Position numbers and translations under genes: made by a program
Shown here: one piece after another, positions 50,631 through 59,196 of the stretch
How the letters are laid out: each line of letters starts with the position of its first letter
Position numbering within the stretch: the stretch's first letter is position 1
NCBI GenBank assembly: GCA_900489925.1
Contig: UEHQ01000043.1
Coordinates: 1-64,000 of the forward strand
Direction of reading: 5' to 3'
DNA: 64,000 bases
Source: Hyphomicrobiales bacterium
GTDB lineage: Bacteria > Pseudomonadota > Alphaproteobacteria > Rhizobiales > Rhizobiaceae
Notes under the pieces: generated by a model
What the model saw: only the letters and a program-made list of their open reading frames with translations
Databases searched by the model: none
Told to the model about the DNA's origin: nothing

Positions 50631-51236
50631 TTATGCGTGACCGGCTTCGGTCGACAGCATCGCCGCCGTGACGCCCATGCCCGCGAGCGCGCGCTCATAT
50701 TTGTCGTCAAGATTGCGATCGAAGATCAATTCTTCGTTGGCCGGGCAATTCAGCCAGCCATTGTTGCCGACCTCGGCCTCCAGCTGACCAGCGCCCCAGC
50801 CGGCATAACCAAGCAGCATGGTTGCTCGCTTGGGGCCGGCGCCCTTCGAGATGGCGCGGATGATATCCAGCGTCGCGGTCATGCAGATATCGTCACTGAC
50901 CGGAATGCTGGACTCGCAGAGATAATCGTCCGAATGAAGCACGAAGCCGCGGCCGCTTTCGACCGGACCGCCCGTCTGGATCAACAGATCGCGAGAATGC
51001 GGAGGCAGCATGATCGCCTCTTCGTCCTTGATCATTTCCAGGTGCAGAAGAACATCGGTAAAGGTGAGATCCTGGGGTCTGTTGATGACAAAACCCATGG
51101 CGCCCGCATCCGAGTGGGCGCAAATGTAGATGACGGTTCGGGAAAAATTGCTGTCCGCCATCCCTGGCATGGCAATCAGGAACTGACCATCGAAGAAGCC
51201 GCGTTCACGTCCGTTTTTCAGCGTTGACAAGGACAT
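50631..51236 (-). CDS. YqgE/AlgH-family (DUF179) protein
   Basis: 201 aa. FFDGQFLIAMPGMADSNFSRTVIYICAH, GAMGFVINRP, GGPVESGRGFVLHSDD and MLLGYAGWGAGQLEAEV are the signatures of the family. The structure is known in several bacteria but not the function. ATG 51236 (MSLSTLKN) has GGAGG five bases upstream and is preferred to an extension to 51284 that would overlap the divergent promoter. It is divergent from the DsbD-N-like gene. Confidence 0.93.
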   Translation of the reverse strand: MSLSTLKNGRERGFFDGQFLIAMPGMADSNFSRTVIYICAHSDAGAMGFVINRPQDLTFTDVLLHLEMIKDEEAIMLPPHSRDLLIQTGGPVESGRGFVLHSDDYLCESSIPVSDDICMTATLDIIRAISKGAGPKRATMLLGYAGWGAGQLEAEVGNNGWLNCPANEELIFDRNLDDKYERALAGMGVTAAMLSTEAGHA

Positions 51237-51377
51237 CCGTACCTCCTGCTGCCAGACCGCACGAGGCCCCGACACATGAAACATGTGCCAATCTCACAGA
51301 TCAATCAACTGAAAATGAAAAATAAATTGGCCCGGTCTTCTGGCCGAACTTCCGGGTTTTCAATAAACCTTTGTTCC

Positions 51378-52217
51378 ATGATCATTATTTCCCGCTTTCC
51401 TAAACTATTGCAGGGCGCTGTCGTTTCGGCCGGCATATGTTTGTCCGTCATTTCTCCCGCGCGGGCGGAGATGTCCGCCTGGGCCGACAACGAAGGCGGG
51501 CGGATGCGGCTGGTGGCCTTGCCGCCGGATGCCGATGGAAAGATCCGGGCGGGGCTGCAAATCGAGCCGAAACCGGGCTGGATCACCTATTGGCGGGAGC
51601 CCGGAAACAACGGCATTCCGCCGCAGGTAACGATCGCGGCGGACGGCGGCGTCACGCTCGACCGGATGCTTTACCCTATCCCCAAACACATCGCCGACGG
51701 ACGCGTCGACGAGGTCGCCTACGACGCACCGCTGACCTTTCCGCTCGAACTGTCGGCCACGGGCGGGACGCCAAAGGAAATCAAGGCGAACGCTTTCATC
51801 GGCATCTGCAAGGATATCTGCGTGCCATTCCAGGCCGAGCTGACGCTGGCGTTTTCGCCGGCCGCCCGCTCACGCCCGGAGGAAGAGCAGATATTGAGCG
51901 CTGCGGCCGCACGCCTGCCAGAGGCCCCTTCCCCGGATTTCCAGGTCACGGCGCACGCGCTTTCTGACGATCGGAAGGAATTGAGCCTTTCCGTGACCCT
52001 GCCGGAAGGCGGCAGCCGCATTCCGGATGTGATCGTGGCCGGCCCCAGCGGATACGTCTTCACCAAGCAGCTGGACGGCAAGCGCGACGACAGGGATTTC
52101 ACCACGACGGTCGCCATCGGCAAGCTGCCCAAGAACTACGATATTCACGGAAAGAGCTGGAGCGTGATGGTGATCGATGGCGCCCGCGCGATCGAGACGC
52201 CACTTGCCTTCGACTAA
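51378..52217 (+). CDS. DsbD N-terminal-like (DsbC_2) periplasmic protein
   Basis: 279 aa. Signal peptide IIISRFPKLLQGAVVSAG to SPARA, then a domain like the N-terminal part of ScsB/DsbD (GLQIEPKPGWITYWREPGNNGIPP, ELSATGGTPKEIKANAF) with the cysteine pair ICKDICVPF. The transmembrane and thioredoxin parts of full-length DsbD are absent, so this is a stand-alone domain that would pass electrons to or from other thiol proteins. ATG 51378 gives a proper signal; no clear ribosome site. A peroxiredoxin follows after 69 bases. Confidence 0.85.
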   Translation: MIIISRFPKLLQGAVVSAGICLSVISPARAEMSAWADNEGGRMRLVALPPDADGKIRAGLQIEPKPGWITYWREPGNNGIPPQVTIAADGGVTLDRMLYPIPKHIADGRVDEVAYDAPLTFPLELSATGGTPKEIKANAFIGICKDICVPFQAELTLAFSPAARSRPEEEQILSAAAARLPEAPSPDFQVTAHALSDDRKELSLSVTLPEGGSRIPDVIVAGPSGYVFTKQLDGKRDDRDFTTTVAIGKLPKNYDIHGKSWSVMVIDGARAIETPLAFD

Positions 52218-52286
52218 GCCGTTTCTATAGTCCACCAACCAATCCCGCGGCTAAGGCCGCCCTACAGCCAAGACCAGGAGAGTGCC

Positions 52287-52772
52287 ATGACAATCGCAAT
52301 CGGCGACAAACTTCCCGCGGCAACGTTCAAGGAAAAGACGGCCGACGGCCCGGTCGAGACGACCACCGAGAGCCTTTTCAAGGGCAAGCGGGTCGTGCTG
52401 TTTGCCGTGCCCGGCGCCTTTACGCCGACCTGCACGCTCAACCACCTGCCGGGCTATCTCGAAAACCGCGACACCATCCTCGCCAAGGGCGTTGATGATA
52501 TCGCCGTCGTTGCCGTCAACGACTGGCACGTCATGGGCGCCTGGGCACAATCGACAGGCGGATTGGGCAAGATCCATTTCCTCCCCGATTGGGATGCCTC
52601 CTTCACCAAGGCGCTGGGGCTGGATGCAGACCTCTCCGGCGGCGGTCTCGGCGTGCGCTCGAAGCGCTATTCGATGCTCGTCGAGGATGGCGTCGTGAAG
52701 TCGCTGAACGTCGAGGAAAACCCTGGCCAGGCCACGGTTTCCGGCGCCGCGACGATGCTCGAGCAGCTCTGA
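52287..52772 (+). CDS. Peroxiredoxin (Prx5 type)
   Basis: 161-aa thiol peroxidase with VPGAFTPTC, catalytic C49, and no other cysteine, so it works as a 1-Cys enzyme recycled by glutathione/glutaredoxin or another thiol. ATG 52287 follows AGGAGAG by about six bases. The gene before it encodes a periplasmic thiol protein, but this protein has no signal peptide and is cytoplasmic. A strong terminator follows. Confidence 0.94.
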   Translation: MTIAIGDKLPAATFKEKTADGPVETTTESLFKGKRVVLFAVPGAFTPTCTLNHLPGYLENRDTILAKGVDDIAVVAVNDWHVMGAWAQSTGGLGKIHFLPDWDASFTKALGLDADLSGGGLGVRSKRYSMLVEDGVVKSLNVEENPGQATVSGAATMLEQL

Positions 52773-52796
52773 TCGCTCGTCCTGATTGACCAGCGA

Positions 52797-52821
52797 AAGC
52801 GGCCGCCTCGGCCGCTTTTTT
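52797..52821 (+). terminator. Rho-independent terminator of the peroxiredoxin gene
   Basis: AAGCGGCCG / CGGCCGCTT, 9-bp stem, three-base loop, then TTTT and a further T-rich run; 25 bases after the stop. Confidence 0.9.
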
Positions 52822-52864
52822 GTTTTTGATGTCCTTCGCGTTTCGCCACTATTTTGCCGCATTC

Positions 52865-52896
52865 GTTATAATATAACACGTAATGTTATTACATTA
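52865..52896 (+). promoter_or_regulatory. Two adjacent Zur-type dyads before the zinc transporter operon
   Basis: GTTATA-A-TATAAC (52865-52877) is a perfect dyad equal to the core of alphaproteobacterial Zur boxes (ATGTTATANTATAACAT type). Three bases on, TAATGT-TATT-ACATTA (52881-52896) is a second perfect dyad. They end 12 bases before the first start codon, where a repressor would block transcription. Zinc control is strongly suggested; zur itself is not in the window. Confidence 0.75.
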
Positions 52897-52907
52897 ACGA
52901 GGCATCA

Positions 52908-53036
52908 ATGAGCGAGACACGGTTGGATATCAGGACGAGACTGATCGGCTATTCCGCCGCCACGCGCGTCCTCGGCGTGCTTCTGCTGGTCGGAATGCTC
53001 TGGGGAGCGATCAGCTGGGCCGCGCGCCTGCCATGA
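52908..53036 (+). CDS. 42-aa single-span membrane protein, first gene of the zinc operon
   Basis: ATG 52908 follows GAGG by six bases, right after the Zur-type dyads. The peptide has a charged N-terminus (MSETRLDIRTRLIGYSAATR) and one membrane helix (VLGVLLLVGMLWGAISWAA), no cysteine or histidine. Its TGA overlaps the znuC ATG (ATGA, 53033-53036), so translation is coupled. No function is known to me; position and control suggest a small subunit or regulator of the transporter. Confidence 0.8.
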   Translation: MSETRLDIRTRLIGYSAATRVLGVLLLVGMLWGAISWAARLP

Positions 53037-53773
53037 GCTCCGACGTGATCCGGTTTGACGACGTCACCATCGCTTACAACAGGCACCCGGCCGTCCATCA
53101 TATCTCGGGTACGATCACGGCGGGCAGCCTGACTGCCATCGCCGGCCCAAACGGCGCCGGCAAGTCAACGCTGCTGAAGGCGATCGCAGGGGAGCTTCGG
53201 CCCGCCGCCGGGACAGTCGAACACGGCCTGCAGCGCAACGAATTCGGCTATCTTCCCCAGGCGGCCGATATCGACCGCCGCTTCCCGATCTCCGTGATCG
53301 AAACGGTCTTGATCGGCGCCTGGCGGCAAACCGGCGCGTTTGGGCGCGTCGGCAAGGGCGAGATGACGAACGCCTTGCAAGCCATGTCTGCTGTCGGCCT
53401 TGAGGGCTTCGAGAGCCGGCAGATCGGCTCGCTGTCGGCCGGCCAGCTGCAGCGCGTTCTGTTTGCCCGGCTGTTGCTGCAGGATGCCAAGGTGATCCTC
53501 CTCGACGAGCCGTTCACCGCGATCGACGCGCGGACCACGCGCGACCTGCTCGATATCATCGCACGATGGCATGGCGAACGCCGGACGGTGATTGCCGTAC
53601 TTCATGATTTCGAGCAGATCCGCGCCCATTTTCCGCAGTCCCTGCTGCTTGCCCGCGAGCCGATCGCGTGGGGGCCGACCGCGGAGGTGATGTCGTCGCA
53701 AAACCTGCTGAAAGCGCGCGCCATGGCGGAACGTTGGGATGCGGACGCGGACATTTGCGAGCCGGCCGCATGA
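53033..53773 (+). CDS. znuC: Zinc ABC transporter ATPase (ZnuC/AztA-like)
   Basis: 246 aa. Walker A GPNGAGKST (38-46), signature LSAGQLQRVLFAR, Walker B VILLDEPFTA, switch region VLHDFEQI. The family exports or imports manganese, zinc or iron; zinc is favoured by the Zur-type operator. Gene order ATPase-permease-binding protein equals the aztABC arrangement and differs from the divergent znuA/znuCB layout, so either name could be used. Its stop overlaps the permease ATG (ATGATGA). Confidence 0.9.
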   Translation: MSSDVIRFDDVTIAYNRHPAVHHISGTITAGSLTAIAGPNGAGKSTLLKAIAGELRPAAGTVEHGLQRNEFGYLPQAADIDRRFPISVIETVLIGAWRQTGAFGRVGKGEMTNALQAMSAVGLEGFESRQIGSLSAGQLQRVLFARLLLQDAKVILLDEPFTAIDARTTRDLLDIIARWHGERRTVIAVLHDFEQIRAHFPQSLLLAREPIAWGPTAEVMSSQNLLKARAMAERWDADADICEPAA

Positions 53774-54642
53774 TGACGCTTCACGATCTGCTTTTTGCGC
53801 CCTTTATCGAATACGGCTTCATGCGCCGTGCGCTCGTCGCCTGCCTGTGCCTGGGGCTCGGATCCGGGCCGATCGGCGTGTTTCTGATGCTACGACGGAT
53901 GAGCCTGGTCGGCGATGCGATGAGCCACGCCATCCTGCCGGGTGCCGCCGTCGGCTACCTCGTCGCCGGATCGCTATCCCTGACAGCAATGGGTTTGGGC
54001 GGGCTGATCGCCGGGGTCGCGGTGGCGCTGCTATCCGGCGCCGTCAGCCGCGCGACGGTGCTGCAGGAGGATGCGAGTTTCGCCAGCTTCTATCTCGCAT
54101 CGCTGGCGCTCGGCGTGCTGATCGTGTCGCTGCGCGGGTCGAACATCGACCTGCTGCATGTTCTCTTCGGCACGATTCTGGCCATCGACAACCCTGCCCT
54201 CTTTCAGATCGGCGCCATCACGACGCTGACGCTCATCGTGCTCGCCGTCATCTACCGGCCGCTGGTCATCGAATGCTTTGATCCGAGTTTCCTGCGGGCA
54301 ATCGGCGCCCGCGGTTCGGTCTATCACCTGCTCTTCCTGCTGCTGGTCGTCCTCAATCTCGTCGCCAGCTTCCAGGCACTTGGCACGCTGATGGCCGTGG
54401 GCCTGATGATGCTGCCCGCGGCGATCGCCCAGCTCTGGGCGCGCAGCCTGGCATCGATGATGGTCGTTGCCGCCGTGAGTGCCACCGCATCAGGCTACCT
54501 CGGCCTCATCGCCTCCTACCACCTCGAGCTCGCCTCAGGGCCGACGGTCATCGTGACTGCGGCGCTACTCTACGGGCTTTCCATCGTTTTCGCACCGTCG
54601 GGGCTTCTCCGACGCTATCCCCGCCCGCATCTGACGGGCTGA
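53770..54642 (+). CDS. znuB: Zinc ABC transporter permease (ZnuB/AztB-like)
   Basis: 290-aa protein with eight or nine hydrophobic helices of the ABC-3 family: FMRRALVACLCLGLGSGPIG, FLMLRRMSLVGDAMSHAILPG (the conserved SxVGDAxSHA motif), ILAIDNPALFQIGAI, ALGTLMAVGLMMLPAAIAQL. It forms the membrane channel. ATG 53770 overlaps the znuC stop. The binding-protein gene starts 16 bases downstream. Confidence 0.93.
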   Translation: MMTLHDLLFAPFIEYGFMRRALVACLCLGLGSGPIGVFLMLRRMSLVGDAMSHAILPGAAVGYLVAGSLSLTAMGLGGLIAGVAVALLSGAVSRATVLQEDASFASFYLASLALGVLIVSLRGSNIDLLHVLFGTILAIDNPALFQIGAITTLTLIVLAVIYRPLVIECFDPSFLRAIGARGSVYHLLFLLLVVLNLVASFQALGTLMAVGLMMLPAAIAQLWARSLASMMVVAAVSATASGYLGLIASYHLELASGPTVIVTAALLYGLSIVFAPSGLLRRYPRPHLTG

Positions 54643-54658
54643 CATCCAGGAGACTTTC

Positions 54659-55558
54659 ATGATGTCCCACAGACTGCTTCTTTCCGCTGCGCTTCCTCTC
54701 TTGATGAGCCTTTCGGCCATGCCTGCCTCGGCCGAGACCTTGAAGGTGGTCGCATCGTTCACCGTGCTTGCCGATGTCGTCAGCCATGTCGGTGGGGATC
54801 ATGTGAAGGTCACGAGCCTCGTCGGTCCGAACGGCGACCCCCACGAGTTCGAGCCGTCGCCCGCCGATGCCAGGAACCTCAAGGCAGCGAAGGTCGCCTT
54901 TGTCAGTGGCGAGGGGTTGGAAGGCTGGATGGACCGGTTGATCAGCGCCTCGGGCTACAAGGGTCAGCCGATCATGGTATCGGACGGCATCAATACCCGC
55001 ACAATGGAAGAAGACGGGCAAACGGTAACCGACCCGCACGTGTGGAACAGCCCTGTCAACGTCAAGGTCTGGGTTGCCAATATCGAGAAGGCGCTGTCGG
55101 CGGCCGATCCGGCTGATGCCGCCGCGTTCAAAGCCAATGCCGCGGCCTACGGCAAGACGCTCGATGCGCTGGATGCCTATGCGCATTCGAAATTCGACAC
55201 CATACCTGACGATCGCCGCAAGGTGCTGACCAGCCACGATGCCTTCGGCTATTTCGGCCGCGAGTATAATGTCGGCTTTCTCGCCCCGCTCGGCGTATCG
55301 ACCGAAAGCGAAGCGTCGGCGGCCGACGTCGCCAGGCTGATCGAGCAGATCAAGGCGGAGCACGTGAAGACGTACTTCTTCGAGAACTCCAACGATCCGC
55401 GCCTCGTGAAGCAGATCGCCAAGGCGACGGGCGCCGAACCGGGCGGCGAACTCTACGTCGAGTCACTGTCGGCACCGAAGGGACCGGCCCCGACCTACGA
55501 GAAGATGTTCCGCTACAACGTCGACCAGATCGCCGCCGCGATGGCGAAGACGATGTGA
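54659..55558 (+). CDS. znuA: Zinc ABC transporter periplasmic binding protein (ZnuA/AztC-like)
   Basis: 299 aa. Signal peptide MSHRLLLSAALPLLMSLSAMPASA, then the cluster A-I fold. Metal ligands: H in GPNGDPHEFEPSP, H in DPHVWNSPVN, H in TSHDAFGYFG, and an acidic residue in ENSNDPRLVKQIAKATG or near it. The His-rich loop of classical ZnuA is reduced to a short MEEDGQTVTDPH stretch, as in AztC-like or manganese-binding members. Last gene of the operon; AztD is absent. Confidence 0.9.
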   Translation: MMSHRLLLSAALPLLMSLSAMPASAETLKVVASFTVLADVVSHVGGDHVKVTSLVGPNGDPHEFEPSPADARNLKAAKVAFVSGEGLEGWMDRLISASGYKGQPIMVSDGINTRTMEEDGQTVTDPHVWNSPVNVKVWVANIEKALSAADPADAAAFKANAAAYGKTLDALDAYAHSKFDTIPDDRRKVLTSHDAFGYFGREYNVGFLAPLGVSTESEASAADVARLIEQIKAEHVKTYFFENSNDPRLVKQIAKATGAEPGGELYVESLSAPKGPAPTYEKMFRYNVDQIAAAMAKTM

Positions 55559-55571
55559 TCGCCCGCGAAGG

Positions 55572-55880
55572 CTAGACCTGCAGATCGAATACGATCAGGC
55601 CGCCCAGCCCGCCGTCCGTCGACGAGACTATGCGCTCGCCGACGGCGACGTGTTCGGGGTGAACAAGATAGACATCGCGCGCTTCCGGGCTTTCGAAGGT
55701 GACCGTGAAGCCATCGACGAACCCTGCGTGCAAGCCCTCCGGCGAAACATTCGGGCCATGCTTGATGTCGAGGATGCCCGGGATCAACTGCTTCAGCGCG
55801 ACGATCGATTCGAACAAGGATTGCTTCTCTTCGCCCGACATCGCGGCCTTCAGCCGCATCAGCACGCAGTGCAGAATCAT
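55572..55880 (-). CDS. Dabb (stress-responsive alpha/beta barrel) domain protein
   Basis: 102 aa: MILHCVLMRLKAAMSGEEKQ, IPGILDIKHGPNVSPEG, GFTVTFESPEARDVYLVHPEHVAVGERI. This is the dimeric Dabb fold with the typical HPxHVAV motif. ATG 55880 has GGGAGG seven bases upstream; the frame upstream to 56036 lacks homology. Function unknown; converges on znuA. Confidence 0.88.
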   Translation of the reverse strand: MILHCVLMRLKAAMSGEEKQSLFESIVALKQLIPGILDIKHGPNVSPEGLHAGFVDGFTVTFESPEARDVYLVHPEHVAVGERIVSSTDGGLGGLIVFDLQV

Positions 55881-56124
55881 ATGGTGACCTCCCGAATGAT
55901 ATTGTCGGCACAATAGAGAGAAAACATAACAGGACAACCCACGAAGGCATCTCCTGCGCGATGCGCGGCTCGCCCAAGCGTTTCTACGGGGTGGCCATTT
56001 CGAATGCAGTAACCGTCGTAAACGGAACAACGCCACGCCTGTTCTGCTCTAAGCTCTGCCCTATGTTGCGCAAGGAAGAGGAGCCATGCGCAGCCCTGCA
56101 GCATTTTCAACGGAGGAGATGAAA

Positions 56125-57315
56125 ATGAGCAAGAACCGTGGCGTCGTGTACATGCGGCCCGGCGTTGTCGAAATCCATGACATCGATGATCCGAAGCTCG
56201 AGGCACCCGATGGGCGCCGCATCGAGCATGGCGTTATCCTGAAGGTGATCTCGACCAATATCTGCGGATCGGACCAGCATATGGTGCGCGGCCGCACCAC
56301 GGCGATGCCGGGGCTGGTTCTCGGCCACGAGATCACCGGTCAGATCATCGAAAAGGGCATCGACGTCGAGATGCTCGAGGTCGGCGACATCGTCTCCGTG
56401 CCGTTCAACGTCGCCTGCGGTCGCTGCCGCTGCTGCAAGTCACAGGACACCGGTGTGTGCCTGACCGTCAACCCGTCACGCGCCGGCGGCGCCTATGGCT
56501 ATGTCGACATGGGTGGCTGGATCGGCGGCCAGGCCCGCTACGTCACCATTCCCTATGCCGACTTCAACCTCCTGAAATTTCCGGACCGTGACCGGGCGAT
56601 GGAGAAGATCCGCGACCTCACCATGCTCTCAGACATCCTGCCGACCGGCTTCCACGGCGCGGTGCGTGCCGGCGTCGGCGTCGGCTCGACGGTTTATGTC
56701 GCAGGCGCAGGTCCGGTCGGACTTGCGGCGGCCGCTTCCGCCCGCATCCTGGGTGCCGCCGTGGTGATGATCGGCGACTTCAACAAGGATCGCCTGGCGC
56801 ATGCGGCCCGCGTCGGCTTCGAGCCGATCGATCTCTCGAAGAGCGACCGTCTGGGCGACATGATCGCTCAGGTGACCGGCAGCAACGAGGTGGACAGCGC
56901 GATCGACGCCGTCGGCTTCGAGGCACGCGGCCATTCGGGCGGCGAGCAGCCGGCGATCGTTCTGAACCAGATGATGGACATCACCCGCGCCGCCGGCTCG
57001 ATCGGCATTCCCGGCCTCTACGTGACCGAGGACCCCGGCGCCGTCGACAGTGCGGCCAAGACCGGCAACCTGTCGCTGCGCTTCGGGCTTGGCTGGGCGA
57101 AGGCTCAATCCTTCCACACCGGCCAGACACCGGTGCTGAAGTACAATAGGCAGCTGATGCAGGCCATCCTGCACGACCGCCTGCCGATCGCCGATATCGT
57201 CAACGCCAAGGTGATCCCGCTCGAGGAAGCCGTGCAGGGCTACGAGAGCTTCGACCACGGGGCGGCAACGAAATTCGTGCTCGACCCGCATGGGGATGTC
57301 GCGAAGGCGGCTTGA
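56125..57315 (+). CDS. fdhA: Glutathione-independent formaldehyde dehydrogenase
   Basis: 396-aa zinc MDR dehydrogenase with tightly bound NAD, oxidising formaldehyde to formate without added glutathione (P. putida FdhA type). Catalytic zinc: C47 (NICGSDQH), H68-E69 (GLVLGHEITG); structural zinc: C98, C101, C104, C112 (ACGRCRCC...GVC). NAD motif VYVAGAGPVGLAAAASARILGA, insert SGGEQPAIVLNQMMDITR specific to this subgroup. ATG 56125 (MSKNRGVVYM) has GGAGGAG upstream; ATG 56119 is the alternative. A strong hairpin follows. Confidence 0.92.
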   Translation: MSKNRGVVYMRPGVVEIHDIDDPKLEAPDGRRIEHGVILKVISTNICGSDQHMVRGRTTAMPGLVLGHEITGQIIEKGIDVEMLEVGDIVSVPFNVACGRCRCCKSQDTGVCLTVNPSRAGGAYGYVDMGGWIGGQARYVTIPYADFNLLKFPDRDRAMEKIRDLTMLSDILPTGFHGAVRAGVGVGSTVYVAGAGPVGLAAAASARILGAAVVMIGDFNKDRLAHAARVGFEPIDLSKSDRLGDMIAQVTGSNEVDSAIDAVGFEARGHSGGEQPAIVLNQMMDITRAAGSIGIPGLYVTEDPGAVDSAAKTGNLSLRFGLGWAKAQSFHTGQTPVLKYNRQLMQAILHDRLPIADIVNAKVIPLEEAVQGYESFDHGAATKFVLDPHGDVAKAA

Positions 57316-57330
57316 AGTCGTTAGAGCCTT

Positions 57331-57355
57331 GGAGCGGTTGTCACACAGCCGCTCC
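57331..57355 (+). terminator. Hairpin after fdhA
   Basis: GGAGCGGTTGT / ACAGCCGCTCC with a three-base loop (CAC) and one G-T pair; 15 bases after the stop, without a U-tract. It could form on either strand. Confidence 0.65.
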
Positions 57356-57440
57356 TCCAGCCAAGCAAATTTCGCTGGTGAAACAGTCCCCATCGGGCAC
57401 TTTGCAGATGACGCGCCCGAGCCCGTCAGCAAGGCCGTCG

Positions 57441-57995
57441 TTAGAGAATCCTCACCACCGCTCGATCCAGCGCCGTATCTTCGCGGTAGATCAACCGAAC
57501 GAGAGCCGCTGCGGCAAAACCCGTCAGCGCGCCGCCGACAACGTCCCCGACATAATGCGTGCCGATGAAGACGCGGGATACGGCAACCACAAGCGCCGCC
57601 ACGAAAAACGCCGCTCCCAGTTTGCGCATGTCATGGAACAGGAAGGCCGCGGCTATCGCGAATGCTGCCGTCGCGTGGTCGGAGGGAAAGGACGGATCGG
57701 CGCTGGGCGCAATCAGCAGATGCGTAACACCCGCATCGTAGGGTCGGATCCTGTGCACGACGAGCAGTATGAGCTGGTTGATCGCAAGACCGAGAATAAA
57801 CGACAGGCCGGACGCAACGAGCACATGTCTGACATGGCTGCGATCGTCCCGGCGCCACCATTGTACGGCCACAAGCAGGACAACGATCGGAACCCCGATC
57901 ATTGAAACGTAGACCATCGCAATGTCGGCAAACTGGTTCCGGTTCGAGAGACCGTTGATAGCGTGGGTTACCGCCGCGTCGAACTCGTACATCAT
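57441..57995 (-). CDS. PAP2-family membrane phosphatase
   Basis: 184 aa with five or six hydrophobic helices. Phosphatase motifs: VVHRIRPYD (usually KxxxxxxRP; the lysine position is not obvious), PSFPSDHATAAFA (motif II) and SRVFIGTHYVGDVVGG (motif III with His and Asp). It is like BcrC/YbjG undecaprenyl-diphosphatases or lipid phosphatases. ATG 57995 (MMYEFDAAV) has GAGG four to five bases upstream; ATG 58004 is the other candidate. The 281 bases upstream hold no other gene. Confidence 0.88.
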   Translation of the reverse strand: MMYEFDAAVTHAINGLSNRNQFADIAMVYVSMIGVPIVVLLVAVQWWRRDDRSHVRHVLVASGLSFILGLAINQLILLVVHRIRPYDAGVTHLLIAPSADPSFPSDHATAAFAIAAAFLFHDMRKLGAAFFVAALVVAVSRVFIGTHYVGDVVGGALTGFAAAALVRLIYREDTALDRAVVRIL

Positions 57996-58276
57996 TGGCC
58001 TCATTGCTGCTTTCGAGCGGCCGGTGTGCCTGAGCTTTCTGACAGGGTCCTGAACTTCCCTCTCGAATGAGAGGGCATACCGAAAGGCGCTCACCGTAAC
58101 GCGGCAAGGCGCCTAGCGGTTTGGGGGGCGGCGGCATAGCCCGGCGGTGGGCTGCCGGTGTAATTGGTGAACCCTCAGGATGGGCGCGAGCGAAACGTTT
58201 GGTCCGAGAGCGATTAACAGAAATCCCCGCCTGAGATTTGTGCTAACCTACTTCAAGGCCAATGCGGGAGATTTCG

Positions 58277-58597
58277 ATGGCTGGGATGCGCACAGATGCA
58301 ATGAGAATGGTCCGGCGCAATAAGCTGGTCGGCATGTGGGCCGCGGACAAGATGGGATTCGGTCGCGAAGAGGCAAAGGCCTATTCTGATGGGCTCGCAA
58401 GGGATGCACTCGATGTTGACCGCAACGACATCCTCGCGACGATCCGTCGAGACTTCCATGAAGCCGGCATCCCTGTGTGCGACGAAGATGTCCAGGAAGT
58501 TATGACTGCGTCCTGGCTGCAAGCTGGGAAGCCGACGAAAGGGGCGGATGCCAGCGATGTAGCAGTCGTGCAGATCGCCCGTACCCTGATGAAATAG
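58277..58597 (+). CDS. DUF1476 protein, short paralogue of the ATP synthase zeta inhibitor
   Basis: 106 aa. VRRNKLVGMWAADKMGFGREEAKAYSDGL and IRRDFHEAGIPVCDEDVQEVM match the conserved core of DUF1476 (F1-ATPase zeta subunit, RRNKLLGLWAAEKLG). The N-terminal segment with the inhibitory helix present in standard zeta proteins (FxxREDAFEKKFAHDEE-like) is missing here; the protein begins nine residues before the core. ATG 58277 follows GGGAG by seven bases; ATG 58262 would add only five residues. Confidence 0.85.
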   Translation: MAGMRTDAMRMVRRNKLVGMWAADKMGFGREEAKAYSDGLARDALDVDRNDILATIRRDFHEAGIPVCDEDVQEVMTASWLQAGKPTKGADASDVAVVQIARTLMK

Positions 58598-58746
58598 GCC
58601 AGCGCACGAGGTTCCTGCTATGATGTCAGGAGAACATCGCCTATTCGACCATTCTCACCGTGGTTTTCCGACGCTAACGAGTGGGGGCCCAACGACGAGC
58701 AATTGGCGCGAGGCGACCGAGCGTCGATGCCACGTCACTTCTCCGC

Positions 58747-59106
58747 TCAGCCGATAAAGCTGTCCGCCGACGGCTGATAATCATGTCCCGCGATCACGCC
58801 CGTCGACACCAGGGTCTCAAAAAACTCCACCTTGAGATCGAAGGACTTGAGCAGCTTCTGGGTGCTTGGCTTCACGACGGCGTCGTCGAACTCACCCTTG
58901 ATGAAGTGCGCCGCTGACTCCATGTCTTTCCAGAGACTGACAACGACGAGCTCATTGTCGTGGCCCTTCACCTTGCGGGCGAGCGTTGCACCAAGATGTC
59001 TCGGCAACTCCGCCATCTCCACGAAGGTGGTCGTTTTCAGATGATGTGCATAGGCTTCGAGGACCGCCTCTGACCCGGCAACGGCCCGCCATGAGCGAAT
59101 GATCAT
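58747..59106 (-). CDS. ABM-domain-like protein
   Basis: 119 aa: MIIRSWRAVAGSEAVLEAYAHHLKT, HLGATLARKVKGHDNELVVVSLWKDMESAAHFI. A ferredoxin-like ABM fold similar in type to the protein at 35431. ATG 59106 has GGAG eight bases upstream; a TTG at 59112 would add two residues. No partner gene; it lies between DUF1476 and the LysR gene. Function unknown. Confidence 0.82.
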   Translation of the reverse strand: MIIRSWRAVAGSEAVLEAYAHHLKTTTFVEMAELPRHLGATLARKVKGHDNELVVVSLWKDMESAAHFIKGEFDDAVVKPSTQKLLKSFDLKVEFFETLVSTGVIAGHDYQPSADSFIG

Positions 59107-59196
59107 GTCCAATTCTCCAATGGTGCCTTTTCAAACTGCCATTGGCATTGGGGAATGTCCACGAGGGCTCCCGGTCGGGACAGGAAACCGCTGCTC

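Noticed and set aside
56015..56050. An EcfG-type promoter before fdhA (GGAAC near 56019)
   Set aside because: At 16-17 bases the sequence is GCT; GTT is only 12 bases away, outside the accepted spacing.
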